Positions 43,490-52,977 of a stretch of 64,000 nucleotides of DNA are shown one piece after another. Origin of the DNA: Miltoncostaea oceani (GTDB lineage: Bacteria > Actinomycetota > Thermoleophilia > Miltoncostaeales > Miltoncostaeaceae); contig NZ_CP064356.1 of NCBI RefSeq assembly GCF_018141545.1, positions 2,803,001 to 2,867,000 on the forward strand, in the 5' to 3' direction. Both the position numbers and the translations under genes were made by a program. The stretch's first letter is position 1; each line of letters begins with the position of its first letter. The notes beneath the pieces were generated by a model. The model saw only the letters and a list, made by a program, of their open reading frames with translations, had not been told where the DNA came from and did no database searches.

Positions 43490-44619
43490 CACGCCTCGGA
43501 CAACGTCGTGATGGTCATGGTCTGGTTGTGGAGGTCGCAGGTGCCACCGCCGGCGGGCGCGATCTCGCCGTACGAGTAGAAGCCCACCTGGGTCGAGCCG
43601 GCGGGCAGCACCGCGAGGGAGGCCTCGACCTCGTCCTCGCAGAACTCCCCGAGCACGAGCCGCCGCCCGACGCAGCTGATGCCGATGGCGAGCACCGGTG
43701 CGCCCGGCGCGTGGGCGGCCGCCGCGCCGGACGCCGCCTGCTCGGAGCCGTCGACGAGCCGGTCGAGGTTCGCCCGCATCAGCTGGGCGCGCGCCCCCGT
43801 CGGCAGGTCCCCCGCGAACGTCAGCGACTGGGCGTCCTCGTCGACGCCGAGGATCGTCCGCACGAGGGCGGCGCCGTCGCCGAGCCGGACCTCCAGGGGG
43901 AACAGCGGCCCCGTGGCGGGCAGGCCGTCGGCGCGGCGGCCGAGGTACTCCTTGTAGAGGGCGAGGGCGGGGCGCCCGTCGAGCTCGTAGAGGACGTTGC
44001 CGTGCGACCGGGTCACGGTGCGCTCCGGGCCGAACTTCTCCCACCCGCCGCGCGAGCCGTGCCCGACCCCGACGTGGGGACCGTAGAGGCCGATGGCGCT
44101 GACGATGCCGGTGCGGGGGCGTCCGCCGCTCAGCACCCACGTGCTGGCGAAGCGGTCGCCGTCGGCCGCGAGCCCCCCGGTGACCTGGACGTCGGCGGGC
44201 AGCGCCCCGGCGAGCCCCGCCGCGAGCTCGCTGCCGTTGACGGCGAGGCCGTCGGAGAGCACGAACACCGCCCGCAGGCCGGGCCCGGCGAGGTCGGCGG
44301 CGATGAGCGCACCCGCGGCGCGGGAGTCCGCAGGGCCGGCGACCGGCGCCTCCGCGGCGCGGAGGGCGGTGCGGGCGAACCGCACGACGGCGACGGTGAG
44401 CGACCCGTCGCGGAGGGTGTCGCCGTGGATCTCCCCCGCCGACGAGCAGCCGATCACGCACGAGGTGGGGAACGCGGCGGCGAGCTCCGCGAAGACGTCG
44501 TCGCGGTCACGCAGGCCGGGCGCGCCGAACACGATCACCGCCGTCGCGGCGGAGTCGAGATGCCGGGGCCGGTCGCCGGACCAGCGCGCGCCGTCGTGCG
44601 AGAGGGTCACCACATCCAT
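43489..44619 (-). CDS. FIST-domain sensory protein
   Basis: A 376-residue cytoplasmic protein with FIST_N (about 30-210; CVIGCSSAGEIHGD and VTGGLAADGDRF) and FIST_C (about 225-365; LYELDGRPALALYKEYLG and STQVGFYSYGEIAP). FIST domains are thought to sense small ligands such as amino acids and often precede output domains. Here the output is the separate GGDEF/HD-GYP gene, coupled by a one-base overlap. The pair lies between the PIN/TRAM gene and ispD, interrupting the conserved order. The 119-base gap upstream contains no gene. Confidence 0.92.
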   Translation of the reverse strand: MDVVTLSHDGARWSGDRPRHLDSAATAVIVFGAPGLRDRDDVFAELAAAFPTSCVIGCSSAGEIHGDTLRDGSLTVAVVRFARTALRAAEAPVAGPADSRAAGALIAADLAGPGLRAVFVLSDGLAVNGSELAAGLAGALPADVQVTGGLAADGDRFASTWVLSGGRPRTGIVSAIGLYGPHVGVGHGSRGGWEKFGPERTVTRSHGNVLYELDGRPALALYKEYLGRRADGLPATGPLFPLEVRLGDGAALVRTILGVDEDAQSLTFAGDLPTGARAQLMRANLDRLVDGSEQAASGAAAAHAPGAPVLAIGISCVGRRLVLGEFCEDEVEASLAVLPAGSTQVGFYSYGEIAPAGGGTCDLHNQTMTITTLSEA

Positions 44620-44738
44620 GCGGTACGCGTCCTTGTGAGCCTGGCCGCGTCATGCGGCCCGCTTAAAGGATCGGCGGCGCGCGGCCGGGTGTGAGTCCCG
44701 CGCACGCCCACCGCGCCCGGCGGGAGGGGACGCCCCGT

Positions 44739-45788
44739 CTAGGTGCGCGCCTCCGGCAGCTTCGTGAAGATCATCTTGCCGGAGGGGCTCTGCAGGACGC
44801 TGGTCACCTCGACCGTCACCTCACGGCCCACGGCGGAGCGCCCGCCCTCGACCACGATCATGGTGCCGTCCTGGAGGTAGGCGACCCCCTGGTCGTACTC
44901 GCGGCCCTCGCGGATGACCTTCACCAGCAGCGGCTCGCCGGGCAGCACCGCCGGCTTGAGGGCGTTGGCGAGCTCGTTGACGTTCAGCACCTCGACGCCC
45001 TGGATCTGCGCGACCTTGTTCAGGTTGTAGTCGGTGGTCACGATCGACGCGCCGACGTCCTGCGCCATGCGGACGAGCTTCGCGTCGACGCCCTCGATGC
45101 CGGGGTAGTCCGCCTCGCGCACCGAGAAGCCGCCGTTGGCGGTCGCCTTCAGCTCCTCCACGATCTCGAGGCCGCGTCGGCCGCGGGCGCGCTTCAACGC
45201 GTCGGCGGAGTCGGCGACCCGCTGGAGCTCGTCGAGGACGAAGTCGGGGACCACGATCGCCCCCGACAGGAACCGCGTGCGGACGACGTCGACGAGCCGG
45301 CCGTCGATGATGGCGCTGGTGTCGATGAGGCGCGTCGCGGTCGACGACGGCGCCGACCGCGACCGGATGCCGACGAGGCGCAGGATGTCGACGTGGCGGC
45401 GGGCCGCGACGCGGCTGAACACGTACGCGACGACCAGCACCACCGGCAGCAGCAGGTAGGGGCCGATGATCGGGAGCTGCGCCACGGCGACGCCCGCGAG
45501 GGCGGCCGCGACGAGGCCGACGACGAGGCCGAGCGCGCCGACCATGAGCTCGGCGGCGGAGCGTCGGTCGGCCGCCCGGTCGATGGCGCGCAGGCGGTCG
45601 CGCAGCACCTTCCCGAGCAGGCCGCCGAGCAGCACGCCCGCGAGCACGCCCGCCACGGTGATCGCCGCTCGCGCGGCGTACCACCATGGCGAGTCGAACC
45701 ACTCCTCGAGGGGGAGGGCGGCCCCGGCCTGGTAGGCGCCGAGGCCCACGAGCAGGCCGAGGACGATACGGCTGACGACGATCAGCAC
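44739..45788 (-). CDS. PIN/TRAM domain membrane protein (YacL type)
   Basis: A 349-residue protein like Bacillus YacL: four N-terminal TM helices (about 1-140; LIVVSRIVLGLLVGLGAYQ, ITVAGVLAGVLLGGLLG, LGLVVGLVAAALAGVAV, LLLPVVLVVAYVFSRV), a PIN ribonuclease-fold domain (LIDTSAIIDGRLVDVV, with acids in GVDAKLVRMAQ and TTDYNLNKVA) and a C-terminal TRAM RNA-binding domain (about 285-345). It may act on RNA at the membrane; the target is unknown. It follows carD at 99 bases. The same PIN/TRAM gene follows radA/disA in Bacillus. Confidence 0.92.
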   Translation of the reverse strand: MLIVVSRIVLGLLVGLGAYQAGAALPLEEWFDSPWWYAARAAITVAGVLAGVLLGGLLGKVLRDRLRAIDRAADRRSAAELMVGALGLVVGLVAAALAGVAVAQLPIIGPYLLLPVVLVVAYVFSRVAARRHVDILRLVGIRSRSAPSSTATRLIDTSAIIDGRLVDVVRTRFLSGAIVVPDFVLDELQRVADSADALKRARGRRGLEIVEELKATANGGFSVREADYPGIEGVDAKLVRMAQDVGASIVTTDYNLNKVAQIQGVEVLNVNELANALKPAVLPGEPLLVKVIREGREYDQGVAYLQDGTMIVVEGGRSAVGREVTVEVTSVLQSPSGKMIFTKLPEART

Positions 45789-45887
45789 GTCGCAGTCACC
45801 TCATCCACCCGGACCGTGGCGAGTCATACCGCCGTTCCCTTCCCTGTCAGCCCCCGAACCGCCTCCTGTCAAACGGTAGCCGTTTCG

Positions 45888-46451
45888 CTAGTCGACCAGC
45901 GCCTCGGCACCCTTCTTCACGGCGACGGCATCGGCGTCACGACGCTCACCGATGTCCTCGAGGAGGTTCTCCAGGAAGTCGATGGCCTCCTGCTCCTCCA
46001 TGTCGCGCGCGTACATCAACTCACTCGCGAGGATCTTCTTGGCCCGGCCGAACATCTGCTTCTCACCGGTCGAGAGGCCCTTGTCGAGGTCACGGATCGA
46101 CAGGTTCCTGACCACCTCGGCGAGCTCGAAGATGTCACCGGTCTTGATCTTGTCGCGGTTGTGCTTGAAGCGACGGTTCCAGTTCTTCGGCATCTGGGTG
46201 CCGTCGTCGCGCAGCACGGCCAGCACCTCGTCGACGATCTCCTCGCCGATGACCTTCCGCAGACCCGCGGCCTCCGCGTTCTCACACGGGACCATCACGG
46301 TCATGTCGTTGTAGAGGATCTGGATCGTGAGGTACTCGCGGCGCTGCCCGAGGATCTCCTTCAGTTCCTTCTTGACGATCTTGCCCGCGCCATGGTGCGG
46401 GTAGACGACCTTGTCTCCGACCTCGTACAACCGCTCCCCCTCACTCGTCAT
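45888..46451 (-). CDS. carD: CarD-family RNA polymerase-binding regulator
   Basis: A 187-residue protein. The N-terminal RNAP-interaction domain (YEVGDKVVYPHHGAGKI, 9-25, with YLTIQILYNDMTVMVP) binds RNAP beta, and the helical C-terminal DNA-contacting domain follows (MPKNWNRRFKHNRDKIKTGD and MFGRAKKILASEL). CarD stabilises the open promoter complex and tunes rRNA transcription. It occupies the place of disA between radA and yacL in the Bacillus order. Just past its stop AAACGG-CTA-CCGTTT (about 45876-45890) forms a short inverted repeat. Confidence 0.94.
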   Translation of the reverse strand: MTSEGERLYEVGDKVVYPHHGAGKIVKKELKEILGQRREYLTIQILYNDMTVMVPCENAEAAGLRKVIGEEIVDEVLAVLRDDGTQMPKNWNRRFKHNRDKIKTGDIFELAEVVRNLSIRDLDKGLSTGEKQMFGRAKKILASELMYARDMEEQEAIDFLENLLEDIGERRDADAVAVKKGAEALVD

Positions 46452-46469
46452 CGACAGGACATGCCCACG

Positions 46470-47834
46470 TCAGTGGGCGAAAGCGACCTCGAGGGCCTCC
46501 CGGACCCCCGCGACCGCGTGTACGTCTCGTGGAGCCGGCGCCGAGGCGTCGCCTCCGGTCTCGCGCGGCGGCGTCACCGCGACATCGATGCCGTGGGACG
46601 CCATCGCGGCCAGCCGGCGCACACCGTGCCCGGAGGGCCGGATCGCGCCGGTCAGCCCGAGCTCGCCGAACGCGGCGGAGCCGGGCGCCAGCGGCACCCC
46701 GCGGTGGGCGCTGGTGATGGCCAGCGCCATGGCGAGGTCGGCCGCCGGATCGAGCGCCCGGGCGCCACCCGCGACGCTCACGAACACGTCCGCGTCGCCG
46801 AGGCGCACGCCGGCGTGGCGCGATAGCACGGCGATCACCTGGGCGAGCCGGGTGCGGTCGACGCCGATGGCCACCCGCCGCGGGGGCACGATCTCGGTGG
46901 GGCCCACCAGCGCCTGCACCTCGACGAGCAGCGAGCGGCTGCCCTCGACGGCGGGGAACACGCACGACCCGACGCGCTCGCCGGCCTCGGCGAGGTACAA
47001 CCGGGTCGGGTCCTCGACCGACTCGAGCCCCGAGGCGCGCATCTCGAAGATGCCGGTCTCGTTCGTCGAGCCGAAGCGGTTCTTGGTGGCGCGCAGCACG
47101 CGGTGCGCGCGCATGTCGTCGCCCTCGAAGGAGAGGACGCAGTCGACGAGGTGCTCCAGGGTGCGGGGGCCGGCGAGGCCGCCGTCCTTCGTCACCTGCC
47201 CGACGAGCAGCACCGTCACCCCGCGCTCCTTCGCGGCGCGCATCAGCTCGACGGTGACCGCGCGGACCTGGTTCGGGGCGCCGGGGGCGCCCTCCACGGC
47301 GTCCGAGTGGAGCGTCTGGACGGAGTCGATGGCGACGACGTCGGGCGTGTGGGCCTCGATCGCCGCGAGCACGCCCTCGAGGCGCGTCTCGGCGAGCACC
47401 TGGATCTGCCCGCACTCGCAGGTGAGGCGCTCCGCGCGGCCGCGCACCTGGATCGCCGACTCCTCGCCGGTGACCAGCATCGCGCGCCCGGCGAGGGCGA
47501 CCCCGGCGAGGGCCTGCAGGACGAGGGTGCTCTTGCCGATGCCGGGCTCGCCGCCCAGCAGGACGAGGGAGCCCGGCACGAGGCCGCCGCCCAGCACCCG
47601 GTCGAGCTCGCCGATCCCCGTCCGGCGGCGCGCGGGGGCGTCGTCGGTGAGGTCGGCCAGCCGGGTGACGACGGGCACGGGACCGATCGGCCCGCGACGG
47701 GGGGAGGGTGCGGGGGTGGCCTCCTCGGCCACGGTCCCCCACTCACCGCACGTCGCGCACCGCCCGACCCAACGCGGGGCCTGCGCACCGCAGGCCCCGC
47801 AGGAATAGACGACCCGTGGACGCGTCTGCGCCAC
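46470..47834 (-). CDS. radA: DNA repair protein RadA
   Basis: A RecA-related branch-migration ATPase of homologous recombination, 454 residues. N-terminal zinc finger CGACGAQAPRWVGRCATCGEW (9-29, read as two CxxC pairs), Walker A GGEPGIGKST (about 92-101), the RadA-specific KNRFG in ATKNRFGSTNE, and a C-terminal Lon-like domain (about 290-450). GTG 47834 is chosen because it opens the zinc finger; the frame is open above as clpC shadow. It lies 20 bases from clpC and 18 from carD. Confidence 0.95.
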   Translation of the reverse strand: MAQTRPRVVYSCGACGAQAPRWVGRCATCGEWGTVAEEATPAPSPRRGPIGPVPVVTRLADLTDDAPARRRTGIGELDRVLGGGLVPGSLVLLGGEPGIGKSTLVLQALAGVALAGRAMLVTGEESAIQVRGRAERLTCECGQIQVLAETRLEGVLAAIEAHTPDVVAIDSVQTLHSDAVEGAPGAPNQVRAVTVELMRAAKERGVTVLLVGQVTKDGGLAGPRTLEHLVDCVLSFEGDDMRAHRVLRATKNRFGSTNETGIFEMRASGLESVEDPTRLYLAEAGERVGSCVFPAVEGSRSLLVEVQALVGPTEIVPPRRVAIGVDRTRLAQVIAVLSRHAGVRLGDADVFVSVAGGARALDPAADLAMALAITSAHRGVPLAPGSAAFGELGLTGAIRPSGHGVRRLAAMASHGIDVAVTPPRETGGDASAPAPRDVHAVAGVREALEVAFAH

Positions 47835-47854
47835 GCCAGACCCTCGCCCGGGGA

Positions 47855-50374
47855 TTACGACTCGCTCGGTCCGGCGGGCGACTCCTCGGAGGCCGCGCCG
47901 GCAGCCGCGCCGACCGTCTCGGGCTGGGGCTCGGGCTCGGTCACGACGAGCTTCATCTCCTCGCCGTCCCGGTCGACCACCACGCTGCTGCCGTCGATGA
48001 AGCCACCGGAGAGCAGGCGGTCGGAGAGCGGGTCCTCGATCAGGCGCTGGATCGCGCGGCGCAGCGGCCGGGCGCCCATCGTCGGGTCGTAGCCCTGCTC
48101 GACCAGGAGGTCCTTCGCGTCGTCCGTGAGGCGGAGGGCCAGCCCGTGCTCCTTCATCTGGTTCTGGAGCCGGACGAGGAGCAGATCGACGATCTGGGTG
48201 ATCTCCTCCTTGGTGAGCTTGTGGAAGACGATGATCTCGTCGATGCGGTTGATCAGCTCGGGCCGGAAGACGCGCTTGAGCTCGCCCATGATCCGCGACT
48301 TCATGTCGTCGTAGGACAGGCCGGTCTCGTCCGTGACCGAGAAGCCCAGCGGCGTGTTCCGCGAGATGGTCGCGGCGCCGATGTTCGACGTCATGATCAG
48401 GATCGCGTTGCGGAAGTCGACCGAGCGGCCCTGGGCGTCGGTGAGGCGCCCGTCCTCCAGGATCTGCAGGAGGATGTTGAAGACCTCGGGGTGCGCCTTC
48501 TCGACCTCGTCGAGCAGGATCACCGAGTACGGCTTGCGACGGACCTGCTCGGTGAGCTGGCCGCCCTCGTCGTACCCGATGTAGCCGGGGGGCGAGCCCA
48601 CCAGCCGCGACACCGCGTGCTTCTCCATGTACTCGGACATGTCGACCTGGATCAGCGCGCTCTCGTCGCCGAACAGGAACTCCGCGAGCGTGCGGGCCAG
48701 CTCGGTCTTCCCGACGCCCGAGGGGCCGAGGAAGATGAACGAGCCGGACGGGCGCTTCGGGTCCTTGATGCCGGCGCGGGCGCGGCGGATCGCGCGGGAG
48801 ACGGCCTTGATGGCCTGCTCCTGCCCGATGACGCGCTTGTGGAGCTCGTCCTCCATCCGCAGCAGCTTCTGCGTCTCGGCCTCGGTGAGCTTGAACACCG
48901 GGATGCCGGTCCACATCGAGACGATGTCGGCGATCTCCTCCTCGCCGATGGAGGCCCGCGGGCCGCCCTCGTCGCTCTTCCACTGCTCCTCGAGCTCGCG
49001 CTTCTTGTTCGTGAGGCGCCGCTCCTTGTCGCGGAGGTTGGCGGCCTTCTCGAACTCCTGCGCCTCGATGGCCGCTTCCTTCTCCTTGCGGACCTGGTCG
49101 ATCTCCTCCTCGAGCTCCCGGTAGGTCGGGGGCGCGGTCATCGTCCGGATGCGCATCCGCGACGACGCCTCGTCGATGAGGTCGATCGCCTTGTCCGGCA
49201 GGAACCGGTCGGCGATGTAGCGGTCCGCCAGGTTGGCGGCGGCGGCGAGCGCCTCGTCGGTGATCGTGACCCGGTGGTGGGCCTCGTACCGGTCGCGGAG
49301 GCCGCGCAGGATCTGCTCGGTCTCCTCCTGGGAGGGCTCGTCGACCTGGATCTTCTGGAACCGGCGCTCGAGGGCCGAGTCCCGCTCGAGGTACTTGCGG
49401 TACTCGTCGAGCGTCGTGGCGCCGACGGTCTGCAGCTCGCCACGTGCGAGTGCCGGCTTCAGGATGGAGGCCGCGTCGATCGCGCCCTCGGCGGCGCCCG
49501 CGCCGACGAGATTGTGCAGCTCGTCGATGAACAGGATGATGTCGCCGCGCTGGGTGATCTCCTTCATCACCTTCTTCAGGCGCTCCTCGAACTCGCCGCG
49601 GTACTTGGAGCCGGCGACGAGGGCCGCGAGGTCGAGCGTGTAGATCTGCTTGTTCCGGAGGAGCTCCGGGACCTCGTTGCTCGCGATGCGCTGCGCCAGG
49701 CCCTCGATGACGGCGGTCTTGCCCACGCCGGGCTCACCGATCAGGACCGGGTTGTTCTTGGTGCGGCGCGAGAGGATCTGCATGACCCGCTCGATCTCGG
49801 TCTGGCGACCGACGACCGGGTCGAGCTTGCCCTCCGCCGCGAGCTTCGTGAGGTTGCGGCCGAACTGGTCGAGCAGCTTGCTCGACTTCTTGTCGCCGCT
49901 CTGCCCGCCACCGCTGGCCTGGCCCTGCTGACGGCGGCCGGGGCCGGAGAGCATGCGGATGATCTCGTTGCGGATCTTCTCCGAGTCGGCGTCGAAGTCG
50001 GCGAGGATCCTCGCGGCGACGCCCTCGTTCTCACGCACCAGGCCGAGCAGGATGTGCTCGGTGCCGATGTAGTTGTGGCCGAGCGACAGCGCCTCGCGCA
50101 GCGCCAGCTCGAGCACCTTCTTGGCGCGCGGCGTGAACGGGATCTGGCCGGAGGTGACCTCCTCGCCGGATCCGACGATGCGGATGACCTGCGCGCGGAC
50201 CTCCTCGACCGTGATCTCGAGCCCCTCGAGCACCCGCGCGGCGAGACCCTCCTCCTCGCGCAGGAGGCCGAGAAGGATGTGCTCGGTCCCGATGTAGTTG
50301 TGCTTGAGGGTGCGCGCCTCCTCCTGGGCAAGTACGACGACCTGCCGGGCGCGCTCCGTGAACCGTTCGAACAT
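47855..50374 (-). CDS. clpC: ATP-dependent Clp protease ATP-binding subunit ClpC
   Basis: An 839-residue AAA+ unfoldase that feeds proteins to ClpP. Two Clp_N repeats (1-145; [20 protein letters not shown] and [20 protein letters not shown], nearly identical), D1 with Walker [15 protein letters not shown] and [10 protein letters not shown], an M-domain with a UVR-like segment ([18 protein letters not shown], about 440), D2 with [11 protein letters not shown] and [12 protein letters not shown], and a Gly/Glu/Ser tail. Upstream AGGAAGGGGAATCCCG is the Shine-Dalgarno. It heads the clpC-radA-carD-yacL unit. No ctsR or mcsAB genes precede it, so regulation differs from Bacillus. Confidence 0.97.
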   Translation of the reverse strand: MFERFTERARQVVVLAQEEARTLKHNYIGTEHILLGLLREEEGLAARVLEGLEITVEEVRAQVIRIVGSGEEVTSGQIPFTPRAKKVLELALREALSLGHNYIGTEHILLGLVRENEGVAARILADFDADSEKIRNEIIRMLSGPGRRQQGQASGGGQSGDKKSSKLLDQFGRNLTKLAAEGKLDPVVGRQTEIERVMQILSRRTKNNPVLIGEPGVGKTAVIEGLAQRIASNEVPELLRNKQIYTLDLAALVAGSKYRGEFEERLKKVMKEITQRGDIILFIDELHNLVGAGAAEGAIDAASILKPALARGELQTVGATTLDEYRKYLERDSALERRFQKIQVDEPSQEETEQILRGLRDRYEAHHRVTITDEALAAAANLADRYIADRFLPDKAIDLIDEASSRMRIRTMTAPPTYRELEEEIDQVRKEKEAAIEAQEFEKAANLRDKERRLTNKKRELEEQWKSDEGGPRASIGEEEIADIVSMWTGIPVFKLTEAETQKLLRMEDELHKRVIGQEQAIKAVSRAIRRARAGIKDPKRPSGSFIFLGPSGVGKTELARTLAEFLFGDESALIQVDMSEYMEKHAVSRLVGSPPGYIGYDEGGQLTEQVRRKPYSVILLDEVEKAHPEVFNILLQILEDGRLTDAQGRSVDFRNAILIMTSNIGAATISRNTPLGFSVTDETGLSYDDMKSRIMGELKRVFRPELINRIDEIIVFHKLTKEEITQIVDLLLVRLQNQMKEHGLALRLTDDAKDLLVEQGYDPTMGARPLRRAIQRLIEDPLSDRLLSGGFIDGSSVVVDRDGEEMKLVVTEPEPQPETVGAAAGAASEESPAGPSES

Positions 50375-50547
50375 CGGGATTCCCCTTCCTGCTCACCCGG
50401 CCCCGGAGACGCGAAAACCGCGCCGGCGGTGGACGACGGGCGTTGAAGAGTGCGGGACTTCGAGGGACGGGACCCGCGGACGGCCACCCGGTCGAGTGCG
50501 CCCACGGCTTGGGGACAGAGGTTCCGACGGCGGGCCGCCAGAGGGTG

Positions 50548-50553
50548 ATCCTA
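50548..50553 (-). promoter_or_regulatory. Weak candidate -10 for clpC
   Basis: On the minus strand TGCTAGGAT gives an extended -10-like TAGGAT about 175 bases before the clpC ATG; no convincing -35 box is seen. In the rest of the 364-base gap (50375-50738) I see only the rpsR terminator hairpin and GC-rich leader. Confidence 0.3.
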
Positions 50554-50695
50554 GCACGGTGACCCCTCTCGCCCCCTTCATCGGCGGGCGCGGGGTCGAG
50601 CCGGAATATCGCGGTCGGGCGGTGTCCCCTCGCCCCCCGTGCGGATGGTCGTCCCCGTCCGCGGAACCCCCCGGACGAGGGTCGACCAGGATGCG

Positions 50696-50732
50696 GGGGC
50701 CGCGATCATCGTCCGATGATGACCGCGGCCCC
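50696..50732 (-). terminator. Strong hairpin after rpsR
   Basis: On the minus strand GGGGCCGCGGTCATCATCG pairs with CGATGATCGCGGCCCC around a tiny GA loop, with a small bulge in one arm, six bases beyond the rpsR TAG. It insulates rpsR from clpC. Confidence 0.75.
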
Positions 50733-50738
50733 GGACGC

Positions 50739-51017
50739 CTAGTGGCGTACCTTGCGGTCCTGGTCGGGGTAGATCAGCAGGCCCATCGTGCGGGCGCGCT
50801 TCACGGACTTCGCGACCAGCGTCTGCTGGCGGCGCGACAGCCCGGTGATGCGACGCGACCGGATCTTCCCGCGCTCGCTGACGAACCGTCGCAGCGACGG
50901 GTAGTTCTTCCAGTCGATCTCCTCGGCGGCGAGCTGCGGACGGCGCTTGCGCTGGGCGGGGGCACCGCCCTTGCGGCCCTTGGTCTTCGATCTCGCTCGG
51001 CCTCGTGGCTTGGCCAT
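50739..51017 (-). CDS. rpsR: 30S ribosomal protein S18
   Basis: A 92-residue basic protein of the small subunit platform, binding with S6 near the 16S central domain. Signatures: IDWKNYPSLRRFVSERGKI and SRRITGLSRRQQTLVAKSVKRAR. The N-terminal 25 residues are an Arg/Lys-rich extension (AKPRGRARSKTKGRKGG). No CxxC, so a zinc-free form. Unlike the common rpsF-ssb-rpsR-rplI operon it stands alone here, between csbD-type genes and clpC. Confidence 0.95.
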   Translation of the reverse strand: MAKPRGRARSKTKGRKGGAPAQRKRRPQLAAEEIDWKNYPSLRRFVSERGKIRSRRITGLSRRQQTLVAKSVKRARTMGLLIYPDQDRKVRH

Positions 51018-51087
51018 CTACTCCTCGGTCTCTCGGTCCGTACGACGGCGGGGGACTATAGCGCACGTCCCCCGCCGGGTCGGCGGA

Positions 51088-51192
51088 TCAGAGCGGCAGG
51101 GCGTTCCGCATCCCGCGCGCACGGCGGCGGACGTACCGCTTGCCGACGCGCCAGACGACCACTCCGAGTCCTGCGTAGAAGGTCTTCTTCAC
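51088..51192 (-). CDS. 34-residue basic small protein
   Basis: GTG 51192 to TGA 51088 reads MKKTFYAGLGVVVWRVGKRY followed by an Arg-rich stretch and ends NALPL. The start is preceded by GGGGAGGGACGCC, a strong Shine-Dalgarno, and the gene begins 12 bases after the csbD stop, so co-translation is likely. A short hydrophobic segment (YAGLGVVVW) is followed by many Arg, as in small membrane-associated peptides. It is below the length of usual gene calls. Function unknown. Confidence 0.55.
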   Translation of the reverse strand: MKKTFYAGLGVVVWRVGKRYVRRRARGMRNALPL

Positions 51193-51204
51193 GGCGTCCC
51201 TCCC

Positions 51205-51390
51205 CTACGAGCGCTTGACGGCGTCCTTGAGGTCCCCGAGGGCGTCCTTGACCTTCTCGCCGGCCTGGCGGGCCTTGCCCTCGGACTGGTCCTGACGGCC
51301 CTCGGCCTTCTGCTCCTCGTCGCCACGGACGGCGCCGAGCGCCTCCTTGGCCTTGCCGCCGAGCTCCTTGGCCTTGCCTGAGTCCGTCAT
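51205..51390 (-). CDS. CsbD-family stress-associated protein
   Basis: A 61-residue hydrophilic protein: repeated KAKE/KVKD heptads (KAKELGGKAKEALGAVRGDE, then KARQAGEKVKDALGDLK). The CsbD family is induced by general stress in several bacteria; its biochemical role is unknown, and a partially disordered helical nature is suggested by composition. It is followed by the 34-residue gene at 12 bases. ATG at 51390 has a GGAGACC-type leader. Confidence 0.88.
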   Translation of the reverse strand: MTDSGKAKELGGKAKEALGAVRGDEEQKAEGRQDQSEGKARQAGEKVKDALGDLKDAVKRS

Positions 51391-51494
51391 GCGGTCTCCA
51401 TCGTCGCGTTTTCACAGACGACGGGTGGTACCCGCAACAGGCCCCGGCCAACCGGCCGGGGGTCCCGCGCGCCGGGGTCCGCGAGGGGCCGGCG

Positions 51495-52946
51495 TCAGCT
51501 CCGCATGGCGGGGAAGAGCACGACCTCGCGGATCGTGTGGCGGTCGGTGAGGAGCATCACGAGACGGTCGATCCCCATGCCGAGCCCGCCGGTGGGCGGC
51601 ATGCCGTGCTCCAGCGCCGCGAGGAAGTCCTCGTCCATCGGCTGGGCCTCGTCGTCGCCGGCGTCGCGGTCCCGGGCGGCCATCGCGAAGCGCTCGCGCT
51701 GGTCGTCGGGGTCGTTCAGCTCCGTGAAGGCGTTCGCGATCTCCATGCCCCCGGCGAACGCCTCGAACCGCTCGACGACGGCGGGGTCGTCGGTGTGGCG
51801 CTTGGCGAAGGGCGAGAGCTCGAGCGGGTAGTCGTGGAGGATCGTCGGCTGGATCAGGGTCGGCTCGAGGGTCTGGGTGAGGAGCGCGTCGACGAGCTTC
51901 GCCCAGGGCGTGTCGTCGGGCGCGTCCAGGCCGGCGGCCCGCATCGCGGTGCGCAGCGACGCCTCGTCGGTGTGCACCCGGACGTCGATGCCGCTCGCCT
52001 CACGGAGGCCGTCGCGGAAGTCGATGCGGCGCCACGGCGGCGCGAAGTCGATCTCCCCGCCCTTCCAGGGGACGGTGGTGCCACCGGTCGCGGCGGTCGC
52101 GACCGCGGCGACCATGCCCTCGAGCATGTCCATCACGTCGCGGTAGTCGGCGAAGGCCTCGTAGGTCTCCACCATCGTGAACTCGGGGTTGTGCTTGTGG
52201 CTGACGCCCTCGTTGCGGAAGTCCTTGCCGAGCTCGTAGACCTTCTCGAGGCCGCCGACGAGGCAGCGCTTGAGGTAGAGCTCGGTGGCGATCCGCAGGT
52301 AGAGGTCGCGGTCGAGGGCGTTGTGGTGGGTGACGAACGGCCGGGCCGCGGCGCCGCCGTAGATCGGCTGCAGCGTCGGCGTCTCGACCTCGAGGAAGCC
52401 CCGCTCGTCGAGGTAGCGCCGGACGGTGGCGATCGCCTTCGAGCGGGTGATGAACGAGGCGCGCACGTCGGCGTCGGCCATCAGGTCGAGGTACCGCTGG
52501 CGGAAGCGGGTCTCGGGGTCGCGCAGGCCGGCGTGCTTGTCGGGGGGCGGGCGGAGCGACTTGGCGAGCATCGTGGTCGCGTCGACCGCCACGCTCAGCT
52601 CGCCGCGCCGGGTGCGGGCCACCGGCCCGTCGGCGCCGACGATGTCGCCGAGGTCGAGGTCGAGGAGCGCCGCCATCGCGTCGTCGCCGATGCGGTCGCG
52701 CGCGGCCCAGAGCTGGATGCGCCCGGAGCGGTCCTCGATGTCGAGGAACGCGACCTTGCCCTGCCCGCGGCGCCCGGTCAGGCGACCGGCGACGCGCACC
52801 GGCACGTCCCCCGTCTCCCCGGCCTCGAGCGCCTCGTGCTCGGCGCGCACGTCGGCGATCTCGCGGCGGCCCGGGAACCGCGGCGGGAAGGGGTCGACGC
52901 CCGCGGCGCGCAGCGCCTCGGCCTTCGCCCGGCGCTCCCCGATCAG
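51495..52946 (-). CDS. lysS: Lysyl-tRNA synthetase, class II, probable CTG start
   Basis: Charges tRNA-Lys. The OB-fold anticodon domain begins with VAGRLTGRRGQGKVAFLDI; the catalytic core has motif 1 near PTLQPIYGGAAARPF, motif 2 RNEGVSHKHNPEFTMVE and motif 3 GGLGMGIDRLVMLLTD. Starting at GTG 52850 would give 451 residues and remove the family N-terminus. The same frame continues upstream with ERRAKAEALRAAGVDPFPPR, typical of LysRS, and has no ATG, GTG or TTG before greA. CTG 52946, preceded by GAGGGGGG about 10 bases earlier, gives 483 residues. The upstream gene greA ends 31 bases before it. Confidence 0.9.
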   Translation of the reverse strand: MIGERRAKAEALRAAGVDPFPPRFPGRREIADVRAEHEALEAGETGDVPVRVAGRLTGRRGQGKVAFLDIEDRSGRIQLWAARDRIGDDAMAALLDLDLGDIVGADGPVARTRRGELSVAVDATTMLAKSLRPPPDKHAGLRDPETRFRQRYLDLMADADVRASFITRSKAIATVRRYLDERGFLEVETPTLQPIYGGAAARPFVTHHNALDRDLYLRIATELYLKRCLVGGLEKVYELGKDFRNEGVSHKHNPEFTMVETYEAFADYRDVMDMLEGMVAAVATAATGGTTVPWKGGEIDFAPPWRRIDFRDGLREASGIDVRVHTDEASLRTAMRAAGLDAPDDTPWAKLVDALLTQTLEPTLIQPTILHDYPLELSPFAKRHTDDPAVVERFEAFAGGMEIANAFTELNDPDDQRERFAMAARDRDAGDDEAQPMDEDFLAALEHGMPPTGGLGMGIDRLVMLLTDRHTIREVVLFPAMRS

Positions 52947-52977
52947 CCCCGCGAGGCCCCCCTCGGGGGCCTGTGGG

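Noticed and set aside
41645-44461. 938-residue frame through the FIST gene
   Set aside because: The part above 43489 is out of frame with the well-supported FIST gene; only the lower part is the signalling protein.
45876-45890. AAACGG-CTA-CCGTTT as a promoter or operator for the PIN/TRAM gene
   Set aside because: The inverted repeat is short (6 bp arms) and TTGACA lies nearby but no matching -10 box is found at 16-18 bp; kept only as a remark under carD.
47855-50374. 912-residue plus-strand frame opposite clpC
   Set aside because: Leu/Asp/Arg-rich antisense shadow; clpC has full domain support.
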